A program made the position numbers and the translations under genes. A stretch of 64,000 bases of DNA from Phalacrocorax aristotelis (lineage: Eukaryota; Chordata; Aves; Suliformes; Phalacrocoracidae), in contig NC_134297.1 in assembly GCF_949628215.1 (NCBI RefSeq), forward strand, positions 8,122,001 through 8,186,000, read 5' to 3'. The notes under the pieces are model-generated. The model did not search any database. It saw only the letters and a program-made list of their open reading frames with translations, and was not told where the DNA came from. Positions within the stretch are counted from its first letter, which is position 1. Each line of letters opens with the position of its first letter. Below, in pieces: positions 38,990-50,300 of this stretch.

Positions 38990-39829
38990 CCTTTCCTGCC
39001 CCATTTTCCCCACCCCCCCCCTTTTTCCCCACCTTTTTTCCCCACCTTTTTTCCCCGCCTTTTTTCCCCGCCTTTTTTCCCCACCTTTTCCACCCCTCCT
39101 TTTTCCTCCCTCCTGTCCCCCCTCCTTTCCCCGCCTTTTTCCCCCTCCTTCCCCCCCTTTCCCCCTTCCCCCCCTTTCCCCCTTCGCCCCCTTTTCCCCC
39201 CTTTCCCCCCTTTTACCCCCCCTTTTCCCCTCCTTTTCCCCCCCTCCCCTCCCTTCCCCTCCCTTCCCCTCCCTTTCCCCCCTTTCCCCCCTTTCCCCCC
39301 TTTTCCCCCTTTTCCCCCTTCCCCCCTTCCCCCTTTCCCCCCCTTTTTCCCCCCTTCCCCCCCCTTTTCCCCCCTTTTCCCCCCTTTTCCCCCCTTTTCC
39401 CCCCTTTCCCCCTTTCCCCCCCTTTTCCCCTCCTTTTCCCCCCCTTCCCCCCTTCCCCCCTTCCCCCCTTCCCCCCTTTCCCCCTTTCCCCCTTTCCCCC
39501 TTTCCCCCCTTTCCCCCCCTTTTTCCCCCCTTCCCCCCCTTTCCCCCCCTTTTTCCCCCCTTCCCCCCCCTTTCCCCCCCTTTTCCCCCCTTTTCCCCCC
39601 TTTTCCCCCCTTTTCCCCCCTTTTCCCCCCTTTCCCCCTTTTCCCCTCCTTTTCCCCTCCTTTTCCCCTCCTTTTCCCCCCCTTCCCCCCTTCCCCCCTT
39701 CCCCCCTTCCCCCCTTTCCCCCTTTCCCCCTTTCCCCCTTTCCCCCCTTTCCCCCCCTTCCCCCCTTTCCCCCCTTTCCCCTTTCCTCCCCTTTTTCCCC
39801 CCCTTTCCCCCCCTTTTCCCCCCTTTCAG
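38990..39829 (+). repeat. 840-base polypyrimidine tract
   Basis: Units of CCCCCCTTTT and CCCCTTT. From about 39216 to 39827 every base is C or T, over 600 bases of perfect strand asymmetry. The opposite strand is G-run/A-run sequence able to form quadruplexes or triplex (H-)DNA. The tract ends TTTCAG at 39824-39829, a 3' splice-site sequence. Three overlapping plus-strand frames of over 330 codons and a long minus-strand frame are composition artefacts. Confidence 0.97.
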
Positions 39830-41085
39830 CAGCCCACCTCAGGCAGACAGGCCGCCACGCACCCCACACCGGGATCCTCCACATCCCCGGGGGGATCTCA
39901 CCGATCCCCGTCCCCCTCCCCTGCTGCAAGCGACAGCAAAATAACTTGGCTAATCAGGCGGCGAGTCAAAACTTTTCCAAACAATTAAAAAAAAAAAACC
40001 AGAATATTTTATTTTAGTGGTTTTATTTCACGTTATCTGACCGGCGGCACGTTACTCCTCGGATTATTTGGTGGAGGCAGGACGAGTCTTTTACAGATAT
40101 ATCACTTCTAGGTACATCGGAAGACACTTTATAGCTTTATAAAGCCCTTAAAAGGTTTTTTTAAACACTACTTGAAGCTTCTGAGGCAAGTTTTAGAATA
40201 GCAATTACAAGCTCCCTTATCCCCAAGCAAATTCCCACTGCGGTGGGGGATGTAAACCGCTTTAGACATTTTTAATGCTCCTGAGCAATAAATTTAAAAG
40301 GGAATTTATTGTTCCAAGCTGCTAATTTCTCCAGCCGAATGCTGCCGCCTGTTGCCAGCGGCAATGCCGGGGATGGCCGGGCTGCGGGTTGGTGATTTTG
40401 GTGCCTCTCCCAGAAAAAAACACTTGATTTTTCTGATTTTTTAAATCTTCCCCTAACTTTCTATTCCCCTTCTTATTTTCCAGCATTTTTCCACTGCCTC
40501 TTTCCAAAGGGGAGCCCTCAGGTGTGCGGGGTCGATGAGCTGAACCCTCTCTGGGTGTTATATTTTATTAGCGCCTTTATCAGTTCATAATTAATGATAA
40601 ATAATCGGTTCGGCGATGGCGGCGGGCGCCTTCCCTCCGGAGCATCCCGTGTCCCGCATCCTCTCCCTCACCTTGCTCCTCCTTACAACTCTCCTTTTTA
40701 TAAAACAAGGAATATTCAAGACAAGGAACCTGCTTTATTTGCACTCTAAAATAAATAAATTTAAGGAAAAGGCTAGTTTTTTATATATATTCCGGGACTT
40801 CCCTCCCCCTCCCTCGCTTTTCCCGGGATAGGAGCTAGGAAATCCTTGGATGGTGGCTGCCTCCCATCTCCCCTTCGTTAGCGGGGTCATTTGCAGCCCA
40901 GTCCCCCTGGAGCCGGGGTTCAGCTCGCTCCCTGGGGTGCCGGAGGGATGCTTGCCTGGATGAAGCTTCATCTGATAACTGTGATGCTCGTAACGAACCC
41001 ATAATTAAAACCCCTATCAGCGCTGGCAAGCCGGCCCCACCGCGGCTCTCCCCGCAGTTCTGCCTTACTCCAGGGATGCCGGTGG
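39830..41085. other. Non-repetitive interval, no gene seen
   Basis: The first 120 bases are GC-rich. The rest is mixed and AT-rich (40020-40330, 40550-40800), with complex sequence that might include regulatory elements. No coding frame is supported. Confidence 0.45.
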
Positions 41086-42320
41086 GGATTTAGGGATAGT
41101 CCTGCAATTTTAGGAGGGGTGGGGCAATTTTGGGGATGCTTGTGCCATTTTTAGGGATTCTCATGCAATTTTGAGGATGCTGGTCTGATTTCAGGCATTC
41201 TGGTCCAATTTTAGTGATTCTGGTGCAATTTTGGGGTTGCTTGTGCAATTTTGGGGATGCTGGCCTAATTTTATGCTTGATGGTGCAATTTTGGGGATGC
41301 TTGTGCAGTTTTTAGAGATGCTTGTGTGGTTTTAGGGATGCTGGCCCAATTTTAGGGATGCTGGTCTAATTTTGGGGATGCCAGTGCAGTTTTCGTGACG
41401 CTCATGCAATTTTTAAGGATGCTGGTGCGATTTTGGGGGATGCTGGTGCAGTTTTAGTGAAGCTCTTGCAATTTTGAGGGTGCTGGTCCGACTTTGGGCA
41501 TTCTGGCCCAATTTTAGGGATGCCGGTGCTATTTTAGTGACGCTCATGCAATTTTTAGGGATGCTGGTGCAATTTTAGGGTTGATGATGCAATTTTGGGA
41601 ATGCTGATGCCATTTTTAGAGTTGATGGTGCAGTTTTAGTGATGCTCGTGCAATTTTGGGGATGCTGGCCCAATTTTAGGCTTGATGGTACAATTTTGGG
41701 GATGCTCGTGCAATTTTTAGGGATGCTTGTGCAATTTTGGGGATGCTGGTCCTATTTTAAGGATTCTGGTGTGAATTTAGGGATGCCAGTTCTATTTTAG
41801 GGATGCTGGTGCAATTTTGGAGTTGCTTGAGCAATTTTGGGGATGCTGGCCTAATTTTAGGCTTGATGGTACAATTTTGGGGACGCTCATGCAATCTTTA
41901 GGGATGCTTGTGCGGTTTTAGGGATGCCAGTCTTATTTTGGGGATGCTGGTTCAGTTTTTGTGACACGCATGCAATTTTTAGGGATGCTGGTGTGATTTT
42001 TACAGATCCTCGTGCAATTTTGGGGATGCTGGTCTGATTCTAGGAATGCTCGCCCAATTTTAGGGTTGACTGTGCAATTTTGGGGATGCTGATGCGATTT
42101 TTAGGGATTCTGGTGCAATTTTAGGGATGCCAGTTCAATTTTAGGGATGCTAGTCTAATTTTGGGGATGCCAGTGCAGTTTTCGTGACGCTCATGCAATT
42201 TTTACGGGTGCTGGTGCCATTTTAAGGTTGATGGTGCGTTTTTTAGGGATGCTGGTGCCATTCTTAGGGATGCTGGTGCAATTTTAGGGAAGCGCCTGCA
42301 ATTTCAGTGATGCTCCTCCA
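41086..42320. repeat. GATGCTGGTGCAATTTTAGG minisatellite, about 60 copies
   Basis: The largest array in the window: about 1.2 kb of a 20-22 base unit, GGGATGCTGGTGCAATTTTA, with frequent variants (CTCATGCAATTTTTA, GCCCAATTTTAGG). Copies diverge by a few bases each, so the array is not very recent. No open frame runs through it. Confidence 0.95.
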
Positions 42321-43145
42321 GCTTTTGGCTGTGACTCACCCCACCCCAGGCCCCATTCCATTCCCACTTCTTTCCCCCCGTGCAAACCCGATCCCCGCCC
42401 CGATCCTGCCCTCGCACCCGTCGCTTTTTAATTGAGTTGCTTTTCACTCTTTTTGAGTGTTTCAGCATTTTCTCCTTGTCCGGGCAGCTGCCTCTTGCCA
42501 CCGGGCAGCTTTCCCTTCTATTTATCATAACCTGTTCCATTCTAAAACCGCCCTACGCTGTGCTAAATCCTTCCTCCCTACCTAAACAACCTCTGAAAAC
42601 AGAGTTGTCTTTTTTTTTCCGCTTCCTGCCCTTATAAAATTACCATCCCAAACAGCGTGGCTGCAGGACCCAGCGAGGATATTTATCCGAAAAACACCAA
42701 ATAAAGTGGTTTTGTAGCATCTTTAATAGCAGAGCACCTGGAAGGTGGCCAAGGTTATCTCAAGGTATAGACATCAGGGGGTTTTATTTTCCCTGCGACC
42801 ATTTATGTTGGGATTTAGGCTCGACGGGGGGAAGCTGGAGAAATTCCTGGTGCTGTTATCCCTGCAGGAATTACTGGGAGCTTTTTCACCCTGAATTAAT
42901 TGCCCTTGGAGAGGGACTGGGTGTGTCAGTGCTTTCACACTCCTGTGATGAGCTGGGAAGGACTCAGGGGGAATAATCCCCCTGATTCCCCCCCCCCCCG
43001 CCACTTCTTTAACCATTAATCCCCAGGTCGTGATGGAGGCCGGCACCAAAAGCAGCTGAAACGTGCCTGAAGCGGCGCCCTGGCCTCCGGTTTGGGCTGA
43101 GCATAAATCTGGGGAGCGACAATGCTGGGAAACCCTCCCCGGTGG
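42321..43145. other. Non-repetitive interval, no gene seen
   Basis: C/T-rich then mixed sequence, with a C run at 42989-42999. No exon or repeat family is recognised. Confidence 0.5.
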
Positions 43146-43149
43146 GATT

Positions 43150-43590
43150 TGCGGAGTCGCCTTTGTGAAGACCCCTTTGCAAAACTGCCCTGCAAAGGCC
43201 CTTTCAGCAAAGACCCCTCAGCAAAACCCCCTTTGCGAAACCCCCTTTGCAAAGCCCACTTAGGAAACCCGACTTTGCGAAGCTCCCTTTGCAAAACCTG
43301 CTTTGCAAAACCCCCTTAGCAAAGACCTCCTTGGGAAAGACACCTTTACCAAACCCCGCTTAGCAAGACCTGCTTAGCAAGACCTGTGTAGCAAGACCCG
43401 CTTAGCAAACCCCGCTTAGCAAACCCCGCTTAGCAAACCCCTTTAGCAAACCCCGCTTAGCAAACCCTGCTTAGCAAACCCCACCTTAGCAAGACCCCCT
43501 TAGCAAACCCCACTTAGCAAACCCTGCTTAGCAAGACCTGCTTAGCAACCCCCGCCCTTAGCAAACCCCACTTAGCAAAACCCCCTTCGC
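43150..43590. repeat. CTTAGCAAACCCCG 14-base minisatellite
   Basis: About 30 copies of a 13-15 base unit. The left half is older and varied (CCTTTGCAAAACC), the right half more uniform (CCGCTTAGCAAACC). The unit length is not a multiple of three, which argues against coding. Confidence 0.95.
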
Positions 43591-44115
43591 CCACCCGCGC
43601 CAGCCCCAGCGCACGCTCGCCCCATCCACCCCCATCCCACCAGGGTGCGGGACAGGGCTGAGGGGGGGGACGACACGGGACGGGGTACCCCTGGCCCCGC
43701 TCCAGCACCCGCTGGGGACGCGCAGCACCCTCCAGCGAACCAGACAGAATTCAACCCTTTGTTTCCTGTTCGGCGGCTCGACTTCTCGAGGCTGGAGACG
43801 CTCAACAAGCCCCTCTTTGTGCTAATTTAATTAATCGCTGGGGCCGAGGGCAGCAGGGATGAGACGCGCCGGCTATAAATACCTGCTTTTATTTGGGGGG
43901 GGGATATGCACGGTGGCGTTTAGCCCGTCGGCGATTGAACCTAAAACTAATTAAATTTTATTTAATTCCAATTGACCTCTAATAAGAATGTATTGATTGA
44001 TTGGTCTATAATAGGAAATCATGGCTTGACTTGTTGATAATAGAAAATTATTGATGGATTGATTTATAATCGGAAATTTTCAAGCTGGGGAGGGGAGCGA
44101 GCGCGGGCGCGTGAC
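43591..44115. other. Interval between array and candidate element C
   Basis: GC-rich at first, then AT-rich with three loose copies of a TTGATTGATTTATAAT-type motif (43985-44075). Nothing coding. Confidence 0.5.
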
Positions 44116-44119
44116 GTCT

Positions 44120-44560
44120 ACCCCAGAAAATCATCGTGGCATCCTCCGTGAGCGAGCCGCGAGCTGGCCGTCGACCCAGCCACATACTTCTCAATACAAA
44201 GAAGTTTTCCAATGCGAGTTAAGCCTCCGAGCGTTGTGGATGCGCTGATTCCTGGAAAAGTCCTTATCCTGGTACTGGTGGGTTTTTTTTGGTTTATAAC
44301 AAGAGTTTCAAACTTTTTGTCCCATTTGCAAACGAGGAAAATAAATCCTGCGGAGGTGAGGTCCCCGGAGCTGCAGAGAGTCAAAAATATCTTCAAGACT
44401 CGCTACGGAGCGAGTTTTATCTGCGAAAAGTGACGTTTCTCTCCTGGGAGAGATGCAGACGATTATTCCAGCTGATAAAGGATAATTTTCAGTCAAGAGA
44501 TTGAAATTTTAGTGAAATTCTTTTAACGTAGAACATAGTATATCTAATATGAAATTATTT
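44120..44560. promoter_or_regulatory. Candidate conserved non-coding element C
   Basis: A complex, non-repetitive block of balanced composition between simple arrays. It includes the inverted repeat ACTCGCTACGGAGCGAGT at 44398-44415 and AT-rich cores (GATAAAGGATAATTTTCAG). Short frames on both strands lack a start or splice context. Inference from texture only. Confidence 0.25.
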
Positions 44561-46300
44561 TAATGTACAATAATGATCAGCTCCAGGGAGTGGGAGGGTG
44601 GGGATAATCCTAAATTACAGATTTTTGGCCCCAAACAGCAAAAAAATCCCCGTCGGGCTTGTTGCGGGCGGCAAATAAGGAAAAAAAAGGGCAAACGATG
44701 ATTTTGCCAAGAATTTTTGCTGCGTTGGCGCAAAGAGCATCACGGCTTTGCCGCCACTTTGGGCAAGAAAGCCCCGAGCGCACGGCCAGTGGGGACCAAT
44801 CCTGCCTGGAGGGTGATAACTTTTATTTATTTTTTTTTTTAATTCTATGGGAAAACTCTCCAAATCAGGGGAAAAATCCCCCAAATCGTGATCCCAAGCT
44901 TCGGAGCATCTTTGAGTCAGGTGTACTTTTAATTAATGAGATTTCATAGAATCATAGATGATTCTACATGAAAAAAATTCCAGATATTTGCTGAAATCCA
45001 AAGCACTTTTCACCCTGGGCGTGCTTTTATTGTCCTTCCCGTAAATAACCTAAAATAAGAAAAATCATTAGTATAAATTATTTGGGTGCCTGCGTTGTTA
45101 TATTTAACATTTCTATTTCTATTCCCTTTAAGGTGGGGGAGCGGCCTCCCATTTATTTTAGGGATGCTGGGTCACTGACACATGAAACCAAGGGAAATTG
45201 TTGGCAAAACGATATCTCGTCTCAAAATAGCCACTTTATGGCCCGGCCCTGCAATCCCTTGGCGAGGCCGGGTCCTGCAACACGAGCTGCTCCGGCGCAT
45301 CCCTCGGTTTTATTATTTATCCCGGGTTTATTTAGAGGAGCGGCTTTTTGCTTTTGGGGGTGGGTGGGGGGATGAAACAGCTTGTGCCGGCAATCCCGGT
45401 GGAGTTTTCCCTGTGGATAGCCTGAATCCTTGCGGGAAATATCCGGGAGTTGAGGGTATCTGCGCTTGGTGCTTCCTTTTCCCGCTGCACGCAGGGAGCC
45501 AGAGCATCCCCAGCATCTTTGGTCCAGCCTAGGATGATCCATCACCCCCAGCTCCTCCACAGTAGGAGCGTGTTTTAACAATTATTCCCCCCCCCCCCCG
45601 GCATTTTTAGGGGGAAAAATTAAGATTTTCCCCATAGGAAAAAGCTCCAGAGCCTGCGTTGGGTGGGGGGTTGGCACCAGCAGAGGGGAACCACCCTGCT
45701 GCTGGAGGTGGGGGCCGCAGCCTGGATTTGGGATGCTCAGAGAGGGCATCTGTGCGTTACCAGTATGATTTAGGGCATTAATAAAAACCCCACCGGTTTA
45801 TACTGTTTTTTTGGCTGCGGGGTGGTGTAGCTTGATGGGAAAACACAGATTTTTTTCCTGTCGCATATTTTAGATTTTTAAAAGCTCTGGTGACGTCGGC
45901 CGGGTTGTGGCGTCTGTATTTACACAACTTCATATAAATACTCCACATCCGCTTTTAATCCCAGTTTTCCTGGAATTAAGGGCTTTGCCTGTGCCCAAAC
46001 TTCCCCAAGCAAAAGTTTTTGTGTCGGGTTTTTTTTCCTAATCTGAAGGGGAATGTTTGGGATGCATCTCCTCCGCGTCCCTCCCTGCCAGGAACAGGGA
46101 CACTTGGCTTTTCATCCCAGGGTGAGCAAAAATCCTGAAATAATTAAATTTTTACTGGGGTGAAGCAGGGCTGGGGAAAGGGTTGGACGGGAGAGGTTGA
46201 AAGTAGGGGTTGGGTGCCGGCGGCTTGCTGGGGACGCTGGGGACGCTGAGGGGTTGGGTGGGTTTTTCCCCCCTGATGTGGCAGGGGAGTTGTTCCCCTC
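44561..46300. other. Mixed interval, no gene seen
   Basis: Contains a CR1-like stub too short to classify at about 44944-44970 (TCATAGAATCATAGATGATTCT), a C run at 45586-45599, and otherwise complex sequence with no supported exon. Confidence 0.5.
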
Positions 46301-46309
46301 CTGTCTGAA

Positions 46310-46620
46310 GGGGGAAAAAAAAGAGAAAATAAAAAGAAAATTGGGGAAAAAAAGGAAGAGGAAGATGATAAAAAACAAAGGAAAATTGGAAAAGTGAAAA
46401 TAAAGAGAAAAAAGAAAATGGGAAAAAAGGAAAAAGACAAAAGGAAAATTAAGGAAAAGAAAGAAGAAGACTGATAGAGAATAAAGTGAGGAAGGTAATA
46501 AATAGAAAAAAGGAAATTGGAAGAAAAATTTGAAAAAAGGAAGTTGAAAAATTAAAAGAAAAAAGACATTTAAAAAAGAAAAAATAAAGAAAATTTTAAA
46601 AAATTAAGAAAAGCAAATAA
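46310..46620 (+). repeat. Purine-rich GAAAA tract
   Basis: About 300 bases of A/G-dominated sequence (GGAAAAAAAGGAAGAGGAAG, AAAGAAAATG), the strand-reversed counterpart of the pyrimidine tracts further left. It is interrupted by T more often than they are by purines. No gene. Confidence 0.85.
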
Positions 46621-47025
46621 AAAGCAATACTGCCCAGCTTAGGGCGCACCCCCAGCAAGGTACTTCCCAGATATTTTCCAAATATCCCTGCTGTGGAGGG
46701 CGGCGGGGGCCAGGGCTCCGCGCGGGATGGATGGTGCCGTAAGTGCCCCCCGTATAGAGCAAAACCCCCTCAGTATTACATTATTCTATTAGAGTTTCAA
46801 AGCTGGTATTAAGTGGACATGATTTCTTCCCACGGACCATTAATTTTGCTTTATTGCTGGCCTGATGGCCATTACCCTTTCCCCCCCCCCGCCAGCGCCT
46901 TCCCCCATTAGGTTTCTACAATTAGCAAAATCCGAGCCGTTAAGGCAGCGCGGGGGCTGCGGGTGCAGTATCGGGATGCTCTGATGCCAGTGAGGTGTCT
47001 TGGGAGCTGCCTGGGGAACCAGGTC
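46621..47025. other. Mixed interval, nothing recognised
   Basis: Complex sequence between the purine tract and the next minisatellite. No exon or mobile element is recognised. Confidence 0.5.
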
Positions 47026-47029
47026 AGCA

Positions 47030-47625
47030 AAGGTGCTCCTGGGGCACCTGAATGGGTGCCCCCAACGGGGCACCCAAATTAGCGAAGACCGTGGGATGGT
47101 ATCCAAATCAGCAACAACCCTTGCAGGGCACCCTAATTAGCAAAGGTGCTCACAGGGCACCCAAAATAAAGACCCCAGCAAGGCACCCAAATCAGCAGAG
47201 GTCGACATGTGGCACCCAAATTAGCACTGACCCTCGTGTGGCACCTAAATTGGCAAAGATCGTAGGGCGGTACCCAAATTAGCAAAGATGCTCACAGGGC
47301 ACGCGGATCAGCCGAGATCCTTGCAGGTCACCTAAATTAATGACCTAAGCAGGGCACCCAAATTAGCAACAGTCCCGATGGGGCACCCGAATTGGCAAAG
47401 ATCTTTGCAGGGCACCCCAATCAGCAAAGAGCCCTGCAGGGCACCCTAATTAGCAAAGATGCTCGCAAGGCACCCAAGTGGAAGACCCCAACAGGGCACC
47501 CAGATGAGCCAGGATTCATGCTGGGCACCCAAATCAGAAAAGGCCTGGCGTGACACCTAAATCAGCAAAGACTGTGGGATCGTACCCAAATCAGCAAAGA
47601 ACGTTGCAGGGCACCCTAATTATCA
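47030..47625. repeat. GGGCACCCAAATTAGCAAAG minisatellite (left part)
   Basis: About 18-20 copies of a roughly 30-base unit, GGCACCCAAATTAGCAAAG plus a variable GACCCTTGCAG-type tail. Some blocks recur in longer order. The array is broken by a CR1 insertion at about 47626 and continues for two more partial units at about 48931-48985. Confidence 0.93.
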
Positions 47626-48930
47626 TAGAATCATAGCATGGTTTGGGTTGGAAGGGACCTTTGGAGGCCATCCAGTCCAACCCCCCGCAGCGAGCAGGGA
47701 CATCTGCAACTAGACCAGGTTGCTCAGAGCCCCGTCCAGCCTGACCTTGCATGTCTCCAGGGACGGGGCATTGACCATCTCTCGGGGCAACCTGCGCCAG
47801 GGTTTCCCCACCCTCATCATAAAAAAATGTCTTCCTTAGATCCAGCCTAAATCTGCCCTCCTTTAGTTTCAAACCATCCCCCCTTGTCCTGTCACAGCAG
47901 GCCTTGCTAAAGAGGTCGCCCCCACCCTTCCTTCAAGCACCAAAATGCCACAACAAGGTCTCCCTGCAGCCTTCTCTTCCCCAGGCTGAGCAACCCCAGC
48001 TCTCCCAGCCCGGCCTCGCAGCAGGGGGGCTCCAGCCCCCGGAGCATTTCTGTGCCCCCTCTGGCCCCGCTCCAGCAGCCCCGTGTCTGTCCCGTGCTGA
48101 GGAGCCCCGAGCTGGAGGCGGCGCTGCAGGGGGGTCTCACAGAGCGGGGCAGGGGGGCAGCACCCCCTCCCTCGCCCCGCTGCCCGCGCTGCTGGGGATG
48201 CAGCCCAGGGCACGGTTGGGGGTCTGGGCTATGAGCGCACGTTGCCGGCTCGTGTCCAGCTTTTCACCCCCAGCACCCCCAGGTCCTTCTCCGCAGGGCT
48301 GCTCTCCATCCCCCCACCCCCCATCCTGGATTAATACCGGGGGTGGCCCCAGCCAGGTGCAGGACCTTGCACTTGGCCTTGTTAAACCTCATGAGGCTCC
48401 CCCAGGCCCACTTCTCCAGCCTGTCCGGGTCTCTCTGCATGACGTCCCATCCTGGTGTGTCACCCGCACCGCTCAGCTTGGTGTCACCTGCAAACGTGCT
48501 GAGGGTGCACTCGATCCCACTGTCTGTGTCATTGATGACGATGTTAAACAGTACCGGTGCCAGGATGGACCCCTGAGGGACACCACTCGTCACCGGTCTC
48601 CATCTGGACCTTGAGCCACTGACCACGACCCTCTGGATGCGACCATCCAGCCAGTTCCTTGTGCACCGAACAGTCCCCCCATCAAATCTGAATCTCCCCA
48701 TTTTAGAGAGAAGGATCCTGGGGGGGACTGGGTCAAGGGCCTTACAGAAGTCCAGATAGATGACATCAGTAGCTCTTCCCATGTCCACTGATGCAGTGAC
48801 TCCATCAGAGAAGGCCACTGGTTTGGTCAAGCAGGACTTGCCTTTGGTGAAGTGGTGCTGGCTGCCTCAGATCACCTCCATGTGCCGTAGCATGGGTTCT
48901 AGGTGGATCTGCTCCATAATCTTCCTCAGT
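47626..48930 (-). mobile_element. CR1 LINE with partial reverse transcriptase, minus strand
   Basis: The 3' tail lies at the left (TCATAGAATCATAGCATGG) and the element reads leftwards. A frame at 48264-48830 encodes the C-terminal half of the CR1 reverse transcriptase: [12 protein letters not shown], then [16 protein letters not shown], then FAGDTKL, where active CR1 elements have FADDTKL. The frame ends early and the 5' part is missing, so the copy is dead. Its tail differs from the 27.2/51.1/59.75 kb copies, so it belongs to another subfamily. It sits inside an older minisatellite. Confidence 0.93.
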
Positions 48931-48990
48931 ACAGATTGAAGACCCTCGCAGGGTGCCCAAACTCAAGACCCCAGCAGCCACAATCTCACT
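48931..48990. repeat. Minisatellite continuation right of the CR1
   Basis: GAAGACCCTCGCAGGGTGCC and CAAGACCCCAGCAG correspond to the blocks that follow GCACCCTAATTAGCAAAG elsewhere in the array at 47130-47500. The array therefore resumes in order after the CR1. Confidence 0.7.
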
Positions 48991-48999
48991 TTTAGCGTT

Positions 49000-49480
49000 A
49001 CAATTCCCCCCAACCATCCCAAACGCTCCTCTCCGTGAGTGTAAGACATGCCGCGGTGCTGAGCTGGTCGCTCCCGTCTCATCTGAAAATTAATTTCTCG
49101 GCGCGTTTGATGCTCAAGGTTCATGATTCCCATCTGCGCCTCATGCCTGTTGACGGTTTTCATTAAAAACAGAGCTTTTCTGCCAAATCTGATGAACCAG
49201 GTTTTAAATAAAACCGTGTTTTTCAATGTTTCTTTGTGGCCCAAGAGTGGGACCTTGCGAGCATCATTAAAGGATAAACCCCTTTGGCCTGCGAATAATT
49301 AAGTGGGTTTTGCTCAAAACTCGTAGCAAATTTGAGGCAGAAATTGGACAATCGCATTTGAGCTCGAGAGGTGAAAAATCAATGGAAATTGCAAAAAAAT
49401 GCAAATAATTGCATCGATTGGAGCCGCTGAGTTGTTTCTAAGTTAAGGGCAGCTTAAATCGGGGCATTTTTGTACTGTTT
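49000..49480. promoter_or_regulatory. Candidate conserved non-coding element D
   Basis: Complex AT-rich block with no simple repeats (CTGAAAATTAATTTCTCGG, GACGGTTTTCATTAAAAAC, TTTTAAATAAAACCG). The texture resembles elements A-C. No comparison was possible. Confidence 0.25.
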
Positions 49481-49734
49481 GGTGGGAACGGGGTGGTTTT
49501 TGATGTGGGGTTGGGTGTGAGGAAGGGTGCGGGGGGGTGATGAAGCGCTGAAACCAAAACAAGGAAGGAGGGAGAGGATGGTCTGAGCACTCCCATGAGC
49601 ATCTTGACCCTGGTACCACCTAAATGTTTGCTTCCGCTACATCAGACACAATTAAAATATAAAAATCTTGTTTCAAAGGAAGAAATGGTATTTATTTCAA
49701 AAGTAAAATTATTAAAAATTAAATTTAAAAAATA

Positions 49735-50300
49735 ATTAAAATAATACAGATATAATTATATATAGGGGAATATTAAATATATATTTTATATGCCTATAAT
49801 TTAATATATAATATTGGGGAATAGATTGGGGAATAGTATCTATTCTCATATATATGTGGAATATTATTTTAGCTATATATTGGGGTATATAATATATTTT
49901 ATATATGTGTGTGTAGATATATAATATTGGGGAATAGACTGGGGGAATAGATTGGGGAATGGTATCTATACTCATGTGGAATAATATAATAACTATATAT
50001 TGGGGAATATAACTTTTTTATATATGTGTATAGATATTTAATATTGGGAAATATATTGGGGAATAGATTGGGGAATAGTGCCTATTCTCATATATATACG
50101 TAGGATGTTATACTAGCTATGTATATTGGGGAATATATTATATATTATATATGTGTGTGTGTATAGATGTGTAATACTGGGGAATATATTGGGAGAATAT
50201 ATTTGGGAATATTATATATTGGGAAATATGTAATACATTGGAGAGAGATCGAGGAATATATATTCCCCAATATATATATTTTGGGGGATATGGTATATAT
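49735..50300. repeat. AT-rich minisatellite, about 120-base period
   Basis: TATTGGGGAATAGATTGGGG followed by TATCTATTCTCATATATATG recurs at about 49810, 49925 and 50050, with TATATA microsatellite in between. Later units (50170-50290) are more irregular. The minus-strand Ile/Tyr-rich frames are artefacts. Confidence 0.9.

Noticed and set aside
39213-39929. Minus-strand Gly/Lys-rich frame of 238 codons
   Set aside because: It is the purine side of the polypyrimidine tract, with no start context and no family.
38877-40017. Three overlapping plus-strand frames of 337-357 codons, Pro/Phe-rich
   Set aside because: C/T-only DNA cannot form a stop codon on this strand in any frame, so long frames are automatic. 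All three frames look alike.
43150-43590. Regular short repeats resembling a CRISPR array
   Set aside because: Tandem copies of 14 bases without unique spacers, in a vertebrate genome. This is a minisatellite.
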